From Amarolinea sp964580725 (GTDB taxonomy: Bacteria; Chloroflexota; Anaerolineae; SSC4; Amarolineaceae): a stretch of 64,000 bases of DNA. Every line of letters starts with the position of its first letter. Within the stretch, counting starts at the first letter, position 1. Both the position numbers and the translations under genes were made by a program. The notes below the pieces were generated by a model that was not told the origin of the DNA, made no database searches, and saw only the letters and a list, made by a program, of their open reading frames with translations. The stretch is from the NCBI GenBank assembly GCA_964580725.1, contig CAZOLV010000010.1:1-64000 (forward strand). Reading direction: 5' to 3'. Shown piece after piece: positions 36,520-45,193 of this stretch.

Positions 36520-38880
36520 TCACCCCAGGTTGCCGTACAGTTCGTACAGCCGATTGGGGCTGAGCGGCGATTGCATGATCTCAATCCTGTGATCGGCCGC
36601 CTGATCGGCCGTGCTGAGCGCATTTTCCACCGCGCTGACGAACGCCGCCGGCGTCGGAATGGCGCCAGCCTCGCCCACGCCCTTCGATCCCATCGGGTTG
36701 AGTGGCGATGGGGTGTTCAAGTGCCCGATCTCGATCTTGGGCGGCATGTCGAGCGCATTGGGCAGCAGATAGTCGGCCAGCGAACCGTTGAGCAGTTGCC
36801 CGGTTTCATCGTAGACCAACTGCTCGTAGAACGATTGGCCAACTCCCATCGAGACGCCGCCGTGAATCTGGCCTTCCACGATCAGCGGATTGAGTACCGT
36901 GCCGCAGTCGTGCGCCATCACGTAGCGCTTGATCTCCACCATCATCGTTTCCGGGTCAACTTCCACGATCATGGCCACGGTTCCGCTGGCCGTCGCCCCG
37001 TACTGCGGGCCGAAGTATTGGGTAGATTCCAGCCCCGGCTCGGTGCCTGGTTCCACCGAACCGCGCATCGGATTGGCGCGCACTGCCAACTCAGCCAGAC
37101 TGATGCGCTGCGTCGGAATATCGGCCACGCGTACCTCGCCGTCGCTGATTTCCAGCTCCTCGGACGGCGCATCGAGCAGCTTACTTGCCAGCTTGAGGAT
37201 CTTTCCGCGTACCGCCAGCGCCGCAGCGTTGACGGCGTTGCCCGCCACCACGGCGCCGCGGCTGGCAAAGGTACCCGTGCCCCAGTGGAACTGCGCCGTG
37301 TCCCCCGTCACCACGTGCACATCGGCCGGCGTCACTCCCAGGTGCTCGGCCGCCACCTGCGCAAATGAGGTGAAGTGCCCCTGGCCCTGCGTCCCCACAC
37401 CCGTCGCCAGGTTGATCTTGCCGCTGTTGGCCACCGTCACGCGCGCCCCTTCGTATGGCCCCACACCGCAGCTTTCGGTGAAGCAGGCCAGGCCGATGCC
37501 CACATGCTTGCCCTGCGCCCGCAGGCGCGGCTGTTCCTCGCGCACGAACTGATCGTAGGCGATCATCTCTTTGGCCATTTGCAGCGTCGCCGGGAAGTTG
37601 GCGCTGTCGTAGACCTGCTCGGCGAAATCTTGCCCAATGATCGTCTGATGGAAGGGGAAGGCGTCCGGCGGAATCAGGTTGCGCCGGCGCAGTTCGGTGG
37701 GTTCGATGCCCAGGGTGCGGGCGGCCGCGTCCATGATGCGCTCCATCACGAAGACACCCTGCGGCCGGCCGGCGCCGCGCACCGGCGTGACGATCATCTT
37801 GTTGGTGAAAACCACCTTGTACTCGGTGTGGAAGTTGGGAATGTCATATGGCCCCATCGTATGGGTTTGGGTGTTCAGCGGCACCGTCAGGGCGTAGGGA
37901 TCGTAAGCGCCGGTGTCGTGGAGGAAGACATCCTTCATCCCCAAGACTTTGCCGTCATGCGTCAGGGCCAGTTCCACATCGTGAATCTGGCTGCGCTCCT
38001 GCGTTGTGCAGACGAAATTCTCGGCGCGGTCTTCGATCCATTTGATCGGGCGGCCCAGTTTCATCGTGGCCCAACACAGCAGCACTTCTTCCGGTTGCGC
38101 CAGCATGATCTTGGGGCCGAAGCCGCCGCCCACGAAGGGCGCAATGACGCGCACATCGCTTTCGGGCAGGCCGAGCAGGCTCGCCATCACATTGCGCAGC
38201 GCGATGGGCGCCTGGGTCGTGGCCCACATCGTCAACTGCTGCATCTTGGGGTCCCACCAGGCGACATAGCCCCGATTCTCCAGCGCCGCCGCGGCGCCGC
38301 GATCCACAACGATGCGCCGGCTGACCACGACATCGGCGCGCGCGCGCGCCGCCGCATAATCGCCCTTGTGCTGCACCACGTGCGCCGCCAGATTGCTCGG
38401 CAGGTCATCGTGCACCAGCGGCGCCGCGGGCGCCAGCGCCTGTTCCAGGTCGGCTGCCGCCTCCAGCGGCTCCAGATCGGCGATGATGCTGGCCAGGGCA
38501 TCTTCGGCGACGTAGCGGCTTTCGGCAATCACCACCGCCAACGGCTCTCCCACGTGCCGCGCCTTGTCTTTGACCAGCGGAATCTGCGTGCGTTTGTTGA
38601 AAACCAGGCCGGGGATCGAATGAGGGGTCGGCACCAGCAGCGGGCCTGGACGCCAGAAACTGCCCATCTCCTCGGCGGTGTAGACTGCCGTCACCCCTGG
38701 CAGCGTCTTGGCCGCCGTCGTATCGAGGCTGAGCAGGCGGGCATGGGCGTATTCGCTGCGCAGGAACGCCGCATGCAGCATCCCCGGCATCTGCACATCG
38801 TCCACGAACAGCGCCTGCCCCGTCAGGAGGCGTGGGTCTTCGTTGCGACGGATGCGTTGACCGATGTACTTGTGGCTCAT
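36520..38880 (-). CDS. Molybdopterin-binding subunit of a xanthine dehydrogenase / CO dehydrogenase-type hydroxylase
   Basis: 786 residues from ATG 38880 (MSHKYIGQRIRRNEDPRLLTG region); an upstream in-frame start at 38982 is rejected because it overlaps the small subunit. The N-terminal half is the a/b hammerhead domain and the rest binds Mo-MCD. FVGGGFGPKI is the first Mo-loop. The active-site loop reads TPVRGAGRPQG near residue 366, like the RGAGR form-II/generic group and unlike the CSFR loop of true form-I CO dehydrogenase. The base Glu is in GSKGVGEAG near 734. The substrate is therefore probably not CO; an N-heterocycle is favoured by the neighbours. Gene order medium-small-large matches coxMSL. 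Its ATG is one base after the stop of the 2Fe-2S gene. Confidence 0.9.
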   Translation of the reverse strand: MSHKYIGQRIRRNEDPRLLTGQALFVDDVQMPGMLHAAFLRSEYAHARLLSLDTTAAKTLPGVTAVYTAEEMGSFWRPGPLLVPTPHSIPGLVFNKRTQIPLVKDKARHVGEPLAVVIAESRYVAEDALASIIADLEPLEAAADLEQALAPAAPLVHDDLPSNLAAHVVQHKGDYAAARARADVVVSRRIVVDRGAAAALENRGYVAWWDPKMQQLTMWATTQAPIALRNVMASLLGLPESDVRVIAPFVGGGFGPKIMLAQPEEVLLCWATMKLGRPIKWIEDRAENFVCTTQERSQIHDVELALTHDGKVLGMKDVFLHDTGAYDPYALTVPLNTQTHTMGPYDIPNFHTEYKVVFTNKMIVTPVRGAGRPQGVFVMERIMDAAARTLGIEPTELRRRNLIPPDAFPFHQTIIGQDFAEQVYDSANFPATLQMAKEMIAYDQFVREEQPRLRAQGKHVGIGLACFTESCGVGPYEGARVTVANSGKINLATGVGTQGQGHFTSFAQVAAEHLGVTPADVHVVTGDTAQFHWGTGTFASRGAVVAGNAVNAAALAVRGKILKLASKLLDAPSEELEISDGEVRVADIPTQRISLAELAVRANPMRGSVEPGTEPGLESTQYFGPQYGATASGTVAMIVEVDPETMMVEIKRYVMAHDCGTVLNPLIVEGQIHGGVSMGVGQSFYEQLVYDETGQLLNGSLADYLLPNALDMPPKIEIGHLNTPSPLNPMGSKGVGEAGAIPTPAAFVSAVENALSTADQAADHRIEIMQSPLSPNRLYELYGNLG

Positions 38881-38881
38881 C

Positions 38882-39367
38882 TCAACCGCCTTTCTGCGCC
38901 ATGCGCGTCGCCGCGTCGAGCGTCGCTTCGACGATGTGCTGGTAGCCGGTGCAGCGGCAGAGATTGCCGGCCAGCGCCTCACGCGCCTCGGCTTCGCTTG
39001 GCTGCGGGTTTTCCTGCAAGAACGCGACGAGCGTCATCAGGAAGCCGGGTGTGCAGAAACCGCATTGCAGCGCATGGCGGTCGCGGAACGCTTCCTGCAG
39101 CGGGTGCATCTGGTCTGGCGTGCCCAGGCTCTCGACCGTCAGAACTTCGTGGCCGTGCGCCTGGACGGCGAACATCAGGCAAGAGCGCACCGGCCGGCCG
39201 TCGAGCAAAATCGTGCAGCTACCGCAGACGCCGTGTTCGCAGCCGACATGGGTTCCGGTCAGGCCCAGTTCATGCCGGATGAAATCGGCCAGCAGCAGAC
39301 GCGGCTCCACCTGACGTTCGTAGCGACGCCCATTGACAGTCACAACAAGATCGAAAGAGGTGGACAT
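38882..39367 (-). CDS. [2Fe-2S] subunit of the molybdenum hydroxylase
   Basis: 161 residues. The plant-type ferredoxin domain holds C43, C48, C51 and C63 (CEHGVCGSC and RSC). The helical domain holds C102, C105, C137 and C139 (CGFCTPGF and CRCTGYQ). These eight Cys bind the two [2Fe-2S] clusters that relay electrons from Mo to FAD. It starts 5 nt after the FAD subunit and ends one base from the large subunit (TGAGATG). The small-subunit assignment is secure; the substrate belongs to the large subunit. Confidence 0.95.
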   Translation of the reverse strand: MSTSFDLVVTVNGRRYERQVEPRLLLADFIRHELGLTGTHVGCEHGVCGSCTILLDGRPVRSCLMFAVQAHGHEVLTVESLGTPDQMHPLQEAFRDRHALQCGFCTPGFLMTLVAFLQENPQPSEAEAREALAGNLCRCTGYQHIVEATLDAATRMAQKGG

Positions 39368-39372
39368 GGCGG

Positions 39373-40251
39373 CTATTTCCCTTCTGTGCGCTCGGCGTCT
39401 CGCTTGATCTGCTGCAAGGCGCGCCGCGTCAAAACGGCGGCCAGGCGGCGGCGATAGGCGGCCGAGGCGTGGATGTCGCCGGTGGGGTCAATGTCGAAGC
39501 GAGCGGCCGCCTGGGCGGCGGCTTCGATGGCGTTGGCGTCGAAGGGGCGCCCGTGCAGGGCTTTGGCCGCCTGCGCGCCGACCATCGGCTTTTCGCCCAG
39601 GCTCAGGAAGACGAGCCGGGCGGACGGCGGGGTCACGATGGCGATCACACCGGCCAGCGGGAAAGCGCCATGCTGGCGTGCAACCTGCTGATAGCTGACG
39701 AAGCGCCGCGGCGGCAGCGGCGGGATGGCGATCTCGGTCAAAATCTCGTCCGGCTCTAGCGCGGTGGTATAGAGGCTGATGAAAAAATCGTCGGCGTTGA
39801 CCCAACGATCACCGCGGGCGCTGACCAGGTGCAGGCGGGCCTCCAACGCGGCGGCGGCGGCGGGCCAGTGGCCCGACGGATCGGCGTGCGCCAGGCTGCC
39901 CCCAAAGGTGCCTCGATTGCGGATCTGCGGATGGGCAATGTGCGGCGCCATCAGGCGCAGCAGGGGCGCTCGCTCCGCTGCCAGCGCATTGCGCTCGATC
40001 GTGCTGTGGCGCGTCATGGCGCCGATGACCAGCCCGCCGTTTTGACCGGGCCGGATGAAGCTCAACTCGGCAATGCCGTTCAGATCGAGCAGGGCGCCGG
40101 GCTGGCTCAGGCGGAAGTTCATGGCCGGAATCAGGCTTTGACCGCCCGCCAGCAGCTTGACCATCTCGCCCTGGGCATGGCGCCGGGTCAGTTCTTGCAG
40201 CGCCTCGCCGATCGTTGGGGGCGCTGCATACTCGAATGGCGCTGGTTTCAT
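39373..40251 (-). CDS. FAD-binding subunit of the molybdenum hydroxylase
   Basis: 292 residues from ATG 40251, with GGGAGGGGGG upstream. FAD-binding motifs are LLAGGQSLIPAM near residue 40 and RGTFGGSLAHADPSG near 115, the AGGHSL and TIGG-D motifs of CoxM/XdhB proteins. It accepts electrons from the Fe-S subunit and hands them to the acceptor. ATG and the cyclase stop overlap as ATGA, so the hydroxylase is translationally tied to the ring-opening hydrolase. That link is the main reason to think they act in sequence on one compound. Confidence 0.93.
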   Translation of the reverse strand: MKPAPFEYAAPPTIGEALQELTRRHAQGEMVKLLAGGQSLIPAMNFRLSQPGALLDLNGIAELSFIRPGQNGGLVIGAMTRHSTIERNALAAERAPLLRLMAPHIAHPQIRNRGTFGGSLAHADPSGHWPAAAAALEARLHLVSARGDRWVNADDFFISLYTTALEPDEILTEIAIPPLPPRRFVSYQQVARQHGAFPLAGVIAIVTPPSARLVFLSLGEKPMVGAQAAKALHGRPFDANAIEAAAQAAARFDIDPTGDIHASAAYRRRLAAVLTRRALQQIKRDAERTEGK

Positions 40252-41924
40252 TGGCCCCCCTCCCTGATGGCGACGAAGCGCGCCCACATGGATTCGGCTT
40301 CCATCGCTTTCTGCGGGTAGCAGCCGATGTAGTAACGGCCGCTCGGCAGATCCAGGATATCGCCCGCCAGGTTTTCGGCGTGCACGATGCGCTTGGGGAA
40401 GAGGTTGAGGTGCATATCCTGATAGTAGTGATCGAGTGGATACATCTGGTCCCAGTCCTTGCCAAAGTCACGCAGCAGTTTGGCATTGGCCTCAGCGAAG
40501 GTCTTGGGGTGCCAGATGCGCATGATCGTGTTCATCGGATGATCGGCGCTCACCGCGTCTACGCCAATCCATTTGATCTTCATGTCGGCAACCCACTGTG
40601 AGAAGTCGGGCGACGGCCCCGGGTGTTTGACCATATAGCGGAACTCGTCTGCTTCAGGGCTGTACCAGCCGTACTTAGCCCACCCGGTCTTGATGATCAG
40701 AATGTCGCCCGGACGGATGTCCACCACATCCTGGATCATCTGCGGAGTATAAACACTGGCATTGCTGACGAGATGCGAAATGTCGGCGATCACGCCGGGG
40801 CCAACCCAATCGGCGAGCGGAACTTCGCCAATGGCGCGCCCGGCGGGATAGAAGTGCTTTTCGCCGTCCATGTGACTGGCGATGTGGATGCTGGCGTTGC
40901 AGATCGAACCGTTGCGCCCCATGCCAAAATACTGCCCGCCCACGCGCTTGGTATAGGTGACGGTCAGCGGCACATAGTTCAGCCACTGTGGGGTTTGAGA
41001 GCTGAAGGGCGCCGTCAGGTCGAACAACTGCGCCTCTGCCAGCGCCGCAAAGAACTCATCTTCGTTCACGCCGTCGGGCGGTTGATAGGCGCAAATGCGC
41101 GCCCAGGCCGTTTCGACCTCCATGAAGGGGATCGGCATGATGGCGAACCAGGCGCGCTGATTCTTGAGACGGGCGATATCGCCCACGATCGCTTCGGCAA
41201 AGATCAGGTGCGCTTGCGGAATCGTGGTGTGGGTCAGTTGATAGTAGTCGTCGGGCGGGAACATCTCGTCCCAACTCTTGCCATACTTCTGCTTGAGCCT
41301 GGCCTCGGCGCGCTGGAAGTGGTTCTCGTGCATACGGCGAATGGGGGTGTTCATCGGGTGCTCGACGCAGCCGCAGTCCACGCCAACCACTTTCAGCTTC
41401 ATCTCCAACGCCCAGGCGAAGAAATCGGGCGACGGGCCGGGATGCCGCACATAGAAGCCGAATTCTTTGGATTCGACGCCGCCCTGTGCGGCGGGATTGA
41501 AGACATCGGGTTGATCCCAGGAATAGCGGTGATAGCCGGTGTTGATGATCAGAATGTCGCCAGGGCGCACATCGGCGCGGCGCATGATCATCTCTGGCGT
41601 GTAGAGATCGTAATCCGACACCAGATCGGAGATGTCGGCCACGACGCCGGGGCCGCAGAGGGCGTGCAGCGGAATGTCGGCAATGGCGCGCCCGCCCGAA
41701 TGAAAGGCGCGCTCGCCCACCAGGTGCGTGCCGACAGTATTGCTCCAGTTCAGAATCTGGCCGTTGGCCCCCTGCCCGCCACCGTAGGCTCCGGTGACAC
41801 GCTTGAAGAAGTGAATCTCCAGAGATTTTTCACCCGGCCAGGGAGGCGTGAAAATGCTGCATCCCTGCGTCAGGTCGAACAGTTTGGCGTTGGCCAACCA
41901 GGTGACAAGACGATCCTGGCTCAT
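40248..41924 (-). CDS. Tandem cyclase-family (PF04199-like) hydrolase, first domain degenerate
   Basis: 558 residues made of two related halves, about 1-280 and 285-558. Each has the cyclase / kynurenine-formamidase / isatin-hydrolase fold pattern (LFDLT, GPGVVADIS, VRPGDILII, VGVD, HPMNT). The second half keeps the metal motif H347-x3-H351-x-D353-x3-H357 (HIASHMDGEKH). In the first half the matching residues are T63, H67, V69 and A73, so it has lost three of four ligands and is probably a non-catalytic partner. Family members open cyclic amides or hydrolyse formamides. It overlaps both neighbours by ATGA. Likely role: hydrolysing the product of the molybdenum hydroxylase. The substrate is inferred only. 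Confidence 0.88.
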   Translation of the reverse strand: MSQDRLVTWLANAKLFDLTQGCSIFTPPWPGEKSLEIHFFKRVTGAYGGGQGANGQILNWSNTVGTHLVGERAFHSGGRAIADIPLHALCGPGVVADISDLVSDYDLYTPEMIMRRADVRPGDILIINTGYHRYSWDQPDVFNPAAQGGVESKEFGFYVRHPGPSPDFFAWALEMKLKVVGVDCGCVEHPMNTPIRRMHENHFQRAEARLKQKYGKSWDEMFPPDDYYQLTHTTIPQAHLIFAEAIVGDIARLKNQRAWFAIMPIPFMEVETAWARICAYQPPDGVNEDEFFAALAEAQLFDLTAPFSSQTPQWLNYVPLTVTYTKRVGGQYFGMGRNGSICNASIHIASHMDGEKHFYPAGRAIGEVPLADWVGPGVIADISHLVSNASVYTPQMIQDVVDIRPGDILIIKTGWAKYGWYSPEADEFRYMVKHPGPSPDFSQWVADMKIKWIGVDAVSADHPMNTIMRIWHPKTFAEANAKLLRDFGKDWDQMYPLDHYYQDMHLNLFPKRIVHAENLAGDILDLPSGRYYIGCYPQKAMEAESMWARFVAIREGGQ

Positions 41925-43168
41925 AGGAAACCATACCTCTCTGCAAATGCCATCAGTGCATCTTCGAACACGTTGATCGGCGCCGTGACGATGCCCGCGC
42001 CGACCTGGCCGATGCCAGGCGATTTGTGCGCCACGCCGGTGTTGACGCGCGGGGGAATGCCCTTTTCCACCACCTTGCGGATGTCAATGCCGGTGGGCGT
42101 GCCGCGAAAGTCGAGTGCCGGCATGTTGAAATGCCGATGTTCGCTGTAGGTGATCTCGAACATGTCGAGCGTGGTGCGCACTGCGTCGCTGGCCGAACCG
42201 CCGATGAAAGCGACGATGGCGGGTGCGGTGGCCATGGCAAAGCCGCCAATGCCCGCCGTCTCGGTAATCGTGCTGTCGCCGATGTCGGGGTTAGCGTCCT
42301 GCGCCGTGAAGCCAGGAAAATAGAGCGCCTTGACCACACTCGCCGGCCCCGTGAACCAGGCGTCGCCCAGGCCAGAGACCCGAATGCCGAACTCTACGCC
42401 GTTACGCGCCATGGTGGTGACGATGGTGCTGCCCTCGACGCCATGTGCGGCGTCGGCCATCGTCTTGCAGGCCGCCATCACCGGGTTGAGGACGCCAAGC
42501 GCATTGTCGCCCAGCGTCGAGATGATTTGCGCCGCAACCTCGGCGTTGGGTGCGGCCTGGGCGATGTAAGGCGCCAGGCTCTTGAGGTACAGGAGCGAAC
42601 CGGCCTGCAGACGGTTGTGCCCATCATCGCCCATGTGCAGCGCCTGCGCCAGCAGGATGCGCAATTCGATGCCGCCGCTCGCTCGCAGGGCGGCGTCAAG
42701 CACCGGCGCCATCACTTCGTCCAGCCAGTGCAGGCGCGCCAGCACTTCTTCGCTGTAAGCGCCCATGCGCAGCACTTTGCCCCGGCCTTCGTTGACGCCG
42801 GAAAAGGCGCGATTGCCGTGCGTCGAGTTTTCGACGATGTACACCATCATAGAAGGCGAGATGAGGCCGGCCATGGGGCCGACGGCGCTGTGGTGATGGC
42901 ACGGCGCGAACTCGATCGCGCCCGATTCGATCAGCGCCGCGGCTTCGTCCCAGTCATGCGCCTTGCCCTCATAAATCAGTGCGCCCACGGCCGCGCCCTT
43001 CATCGGCCCTGCCATGCGCTCCCATGTGATCGGCGGGCCGGCGTGCAGCAACAAATTGTCGCGCATCCCAGGGATCACATCCCGCGCCCGCCCCAGACCC
43101 ACCAACAACGGGCGGGCTTCCATCATACGTTCCACTGCCTGCGTATTGGCCTGTTCGATGTCAATCAT
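41921..43168 (-). CDS. DUF1116 family protein (YlbE/AllG-like), carbamoyltransferase component
   Basis: 415 residues, close to E. coli YlbE. Conserved-looking segments are GMRDNLLLHAGPPITWERM, CHHHSAVGPMAGLISPSM and EYTVSE-free C-terminal STITETAGIGGFAMA. In E. coli the FdrA/YlbE/YlbF set has been linked to oxamate (oxalurate) carbamoyltransferase, which releases carbamoyl phosphate in anaerobic allantoin use. Here FdrA and DUF1116 are present, but no YlbF/DUF2877 and no carbamate kinase is seen in the window. It follows fdrA by 41 bp and overlaps the cyclase by ATGA. The role proposed is phosphorolytic removal of a carbamoyl group from the ring-opened product. Confidence 0.85.
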   Translation of the reverse strand: MIDIEQANTQAVERMMEARPLLVGLGRARDVIPGMRDNLLLHAGPPITWERMAGPMKGAAVGALIYEGKAHDWDEAAALIESGAIEFAPCHHHSAVGPMAGLISPSMMVYIVENSTHGNRAFSGVNEGRGKVLRMGAYSEEVLARLHWLDEVMAPVLDAALRASGGIELRILLAQALHMGDDGHNRLQAGSLLYLKSLAPYIAQAAPNAEVAAQIISTLGDNALGVLNPVMAACKTMADAAHGVEGSTIVTTMARNGVEFGIRVSGLGDAWFTGPASVVKALYFPGFTAQDANPDIGDSTITETAGIGGFAMATAPAIVAFIGGSASDAVRTTLDMFEITYSEHRHFNMPALDFRGTPTGIDIRKVVEKGIPPRVNTGVAHKSPGIGQVGAGIVTAPINVFEDALMAFAERYGFL

Positions 43169-43209
43169 ATAAACTCCCCATCTCCTCGTCCCCTCGTCTC
43201 CTCGTCCCC

Positions 43210-44943
43210 CTACCCCACGCGACTCGCCGCCATGCGCGCCAGAATGCCAGCCAGGCGCTCGTTACCGCTGGCGGGCGGTCGCCAGTCCACCTGAACCACC
43301 GCGGCGCCTTGCAGCGTCAGATTTTCGGCGAACGACTCCAGCCCCACGTTGATGGCGGCCAGAGGCTGTTGCATCTGCGCCAGGTCCACCGGGCGCACAC
43401 TGGACGCCGGCGCGGCAGGAGACGCCAGGGCGAGCAGAATCTGCCCGGCGTAGCGGGTCGCGGCCTCGTTGCTCGTCGTGACCCAGGCGCCGGCGCGGCG
43501 CAACTGCTCGATCTGCCCGTCCAGCCCCTGCGGATCGGCGTCGGTGCCAGTGACGACGACAGCCACGGCCAGGCGCCGGCCAGCCTGGGCGGCGATGGCG
43601 TGCGCCTTGCCGATGGCCGGCCCCAGTTCACTGGCCGGATCGGGATGAGCGCCAAAGCCAAGCACCACATCGAGCAGGATGACGGCGGTTGCCGGGTCGG
43701 CAGCCTCTTGCAGCAGGCGGCGGATGCGCAGGTCGTTGTCCATCATCGGGTGCAGCCGGCCCACGGTGAACTCATCTTCGCCCAGGTCAACGATGGTGTG
43801 TTCTTGACTGAGATGCGGATTAGGCAGCTTGTGGGCCTTGTCGAGCGGGGCATTGGCCCAGACCAGCGGGATATAATCCTTGAGGATGTGCTGCGCCTCG
43901 TAGGCCAGCGTGCCGCCGGAAAAAAGGCCGCGCAGATAACGCTGACCGGGGGCAAAGGGGCCGGCGGCGTCCGACGTCGTTGCGGCCGGTGCAGGCGTTG
44001 CTGCGGCCAGGCGCACGGCCAGTTCGGCGGCGTGATCGAGTCCGGCGGCGAAGTAGAGCTGTTCGATCTGCGTCGCAATCGGCGGGCGCCCGACGAAGGC
44101 CACGACGACCGGCTTACCGGCGCGTCGCGCCTGTTGCAACACCTCCTGGGCGACCGCCGGGGCCGGCGGTTTGGAGATCAACACGATCACACTGGTTTGA
44201 GGGTCGCGACTGAGCAGATCAATGGCCTGCCTGAAGGTGGCAGCGCCCACTTTTTCGGACAGGTCGCGGCCGCCGGTGCCGATGCCATGACTGACGCCGC
44301 CGCCCAACTGATGAATGCGGGCGCTGACCTGCTGCAAGCCGGTGCCCGCCGCCGCCGCCAGACCGATCGGCCCACTACGCACCTTGTTGGCAAACCCCAA
44401 CCCGAAGCCGCCAATCAGCGCTGTGCCGCAATCAGGCCCCATTACGAGCAGCCCCTGCGCCGCGGCCTGTTGCTTGAGCGCAATTTCATCTTCGACCGTC
44501 ACGTTGTCGCTGAAGAGGAAGACATGCTTGCCCAACGCCAGCGCCTGGCGCGCCACGCCGGCGGCATAGCGGCCAGCCACGGAGATCAGCACCCAGGCTG
44601 CATCTGGAAGCTGGCGGACGGCGGTGTCCAGGCTTTGCGGGCGGTATTCCTGACTGGTCGCTGTGCGGCGACGCGTCAGAAGATCATTGACTTGGGCAAG
44701 AGCGGCGGCGGCCGCGTCGCTGTCTTCGGCGCGCACGACGATGACGAGATCGTCAGGCCGAGCGGCGGCCGCGGCAGGCACCAGGAGGTCGGACTGGGCA
44801 AGCAGATCCTTATTGGCGGGTGTGCCCATCACCACGCCAGATTCGATCACCTTGGGGAGGGCAGCGAGTGCACGCTGCAACTGCATCAAAACAACCGAGT
44901 CGTAGTAGGCCCCTGGGCGGACTTCGACTTTGGTCTCTGCCAT
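43210..44943 (-). CDS. fdrA: FdrA-like acyl-CoA synthetase / carbamoyltransferase component
   Basis: 577 residues from ATG 44943, with GAGG about 8 nt upstream; an in-frame extension to 45060 is rejected because it lacks a ribosome site. The fold is that of succinyl-CoA synthetase subunits. Residues about 1-130 are a small N-terminal domain (RPGAYYDSVVLM, GTPANKDLL). A CoA-binding-like part has VMGPDCGTALIGG and GGVSHGIGTGGRDLSEKVGA, and a ligase-like C-terminal half follows (MMDNDLRIRRL, DVVLGFGAHPDPASEL). FdrA homologues pair with DUF1116 proteins in carbamoyl-phosphate-forming cleavage of ureido compounds. It is the first gene of the operon, about 140 nt downstream of a near-consensus promoter. 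Confidence 0.88.
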   Translation of the reverse strand: MAETKVEVRPGAYYDSVVLMQLQRALAALPKVIESGVVMGTPANKDLLAQSDLLVPAAAAARPDDLVIVVRAEDSDAAAAALAQVNDLLTRRRTATSQEYRPQSLDTAVRQLPDAAWVLISVAGRYAAGVARQALALGKHVFLFSDNVTVEDEIALKQQAAAQGLLVMGPDCGTALIGGFGLGFANKVRSGPIGLAAAAGTGLQQVSARIHQLGGGVSHGIGTGGRDLSEKVGAATFRQAIDLLSRDPQTSVIVLISKPPAPAVAQEVLQQARRAGKPVVVAFVGRPPIATQIEQLYFAAGLDHAAELAVRLAAATPAPAATTSDAAGPFAPGQRYLRGLFSGGTLAYEAQHILKDYIPLVWANAPLDKAHKLPNPHLSQEHTIVDLGEDEFTVGRLHPMMDNDLRIRRLLQEAADPATAVILLDVVLGFGAHPDPASELGPAIGKAHAIAAQAGRRLAVAVVVTGTDADPQGLDGQIEQLRRAGAWVTTSNEAATRYAGQILLALASPAAPASSVRPVDLAQMQQPLAAINVGLESFAENLTLQGAAVVQVDWRPPASGNERLAGILARMAASRVG

Positions 44944-45090
44944 AGACGACACCTCGTCGAAAGCGACGCTGTCAGCGCCGCGTTGCCTCGGCAAGCGTAC
45001 TGGCGCATGGGGGAAATCTGGCCGGACGACGCATCCCGAATGTGTGGAGTGAACGATCAAGACTGCATGGGGCGGGAGAAGATCAAAATT

Positions 45091-45119
45091 AGTATATCAC
45101 ATGCAATTCTGAGTGTCAA
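45091..45119 (-). promoter_or_regulatory. Near-consensus promoter of the fdrA-hydroxylase-permease operon
   Basis: On the minus strand: TTGACA (45119-45114), exactly 17 bp, TATACT (45096-45091). The predicted start near 45084 gives a leader of about 140 nt. The region is locally AT-rich in a GC-rich genome. The divergent acyl-CoA dehydrogenase promoter lies 40 bp away, so an operator between them could control both. Confidence 0.75.
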
Positions 45120-45158
45120 TTCGCTGCGGGGGCAACCAACCCGCCCGCCGGGCGCCGA

Positions 45159-45187
45159 TTGACTTCGCTGCGAAGATGGTGTACACT
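45159..45187 (+). promoter_or_regulatory. Promoter placing the start site at the ATG (leaderless transcript)
   Basis: TTGACT (45159-45164), 17 bp, TACACT (45182-45187). Only 6 bp separate the -10 from the ATG at 45194, so transcription should begin at or next to the start codon. No Shine-Dalgarno is present. Confidence 0.6.
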
Positions 45188-45193
45188 GAATCC

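Noticed and set aside
36520..40251. Form I aerobic CO dehydrogenase (coxMSL)
   Set aside because: The active-site loop is RGAGR, not the Cys-containing loop of CO oxidisers, and coxDEF are absent; the neighbours point to an organic substrate.
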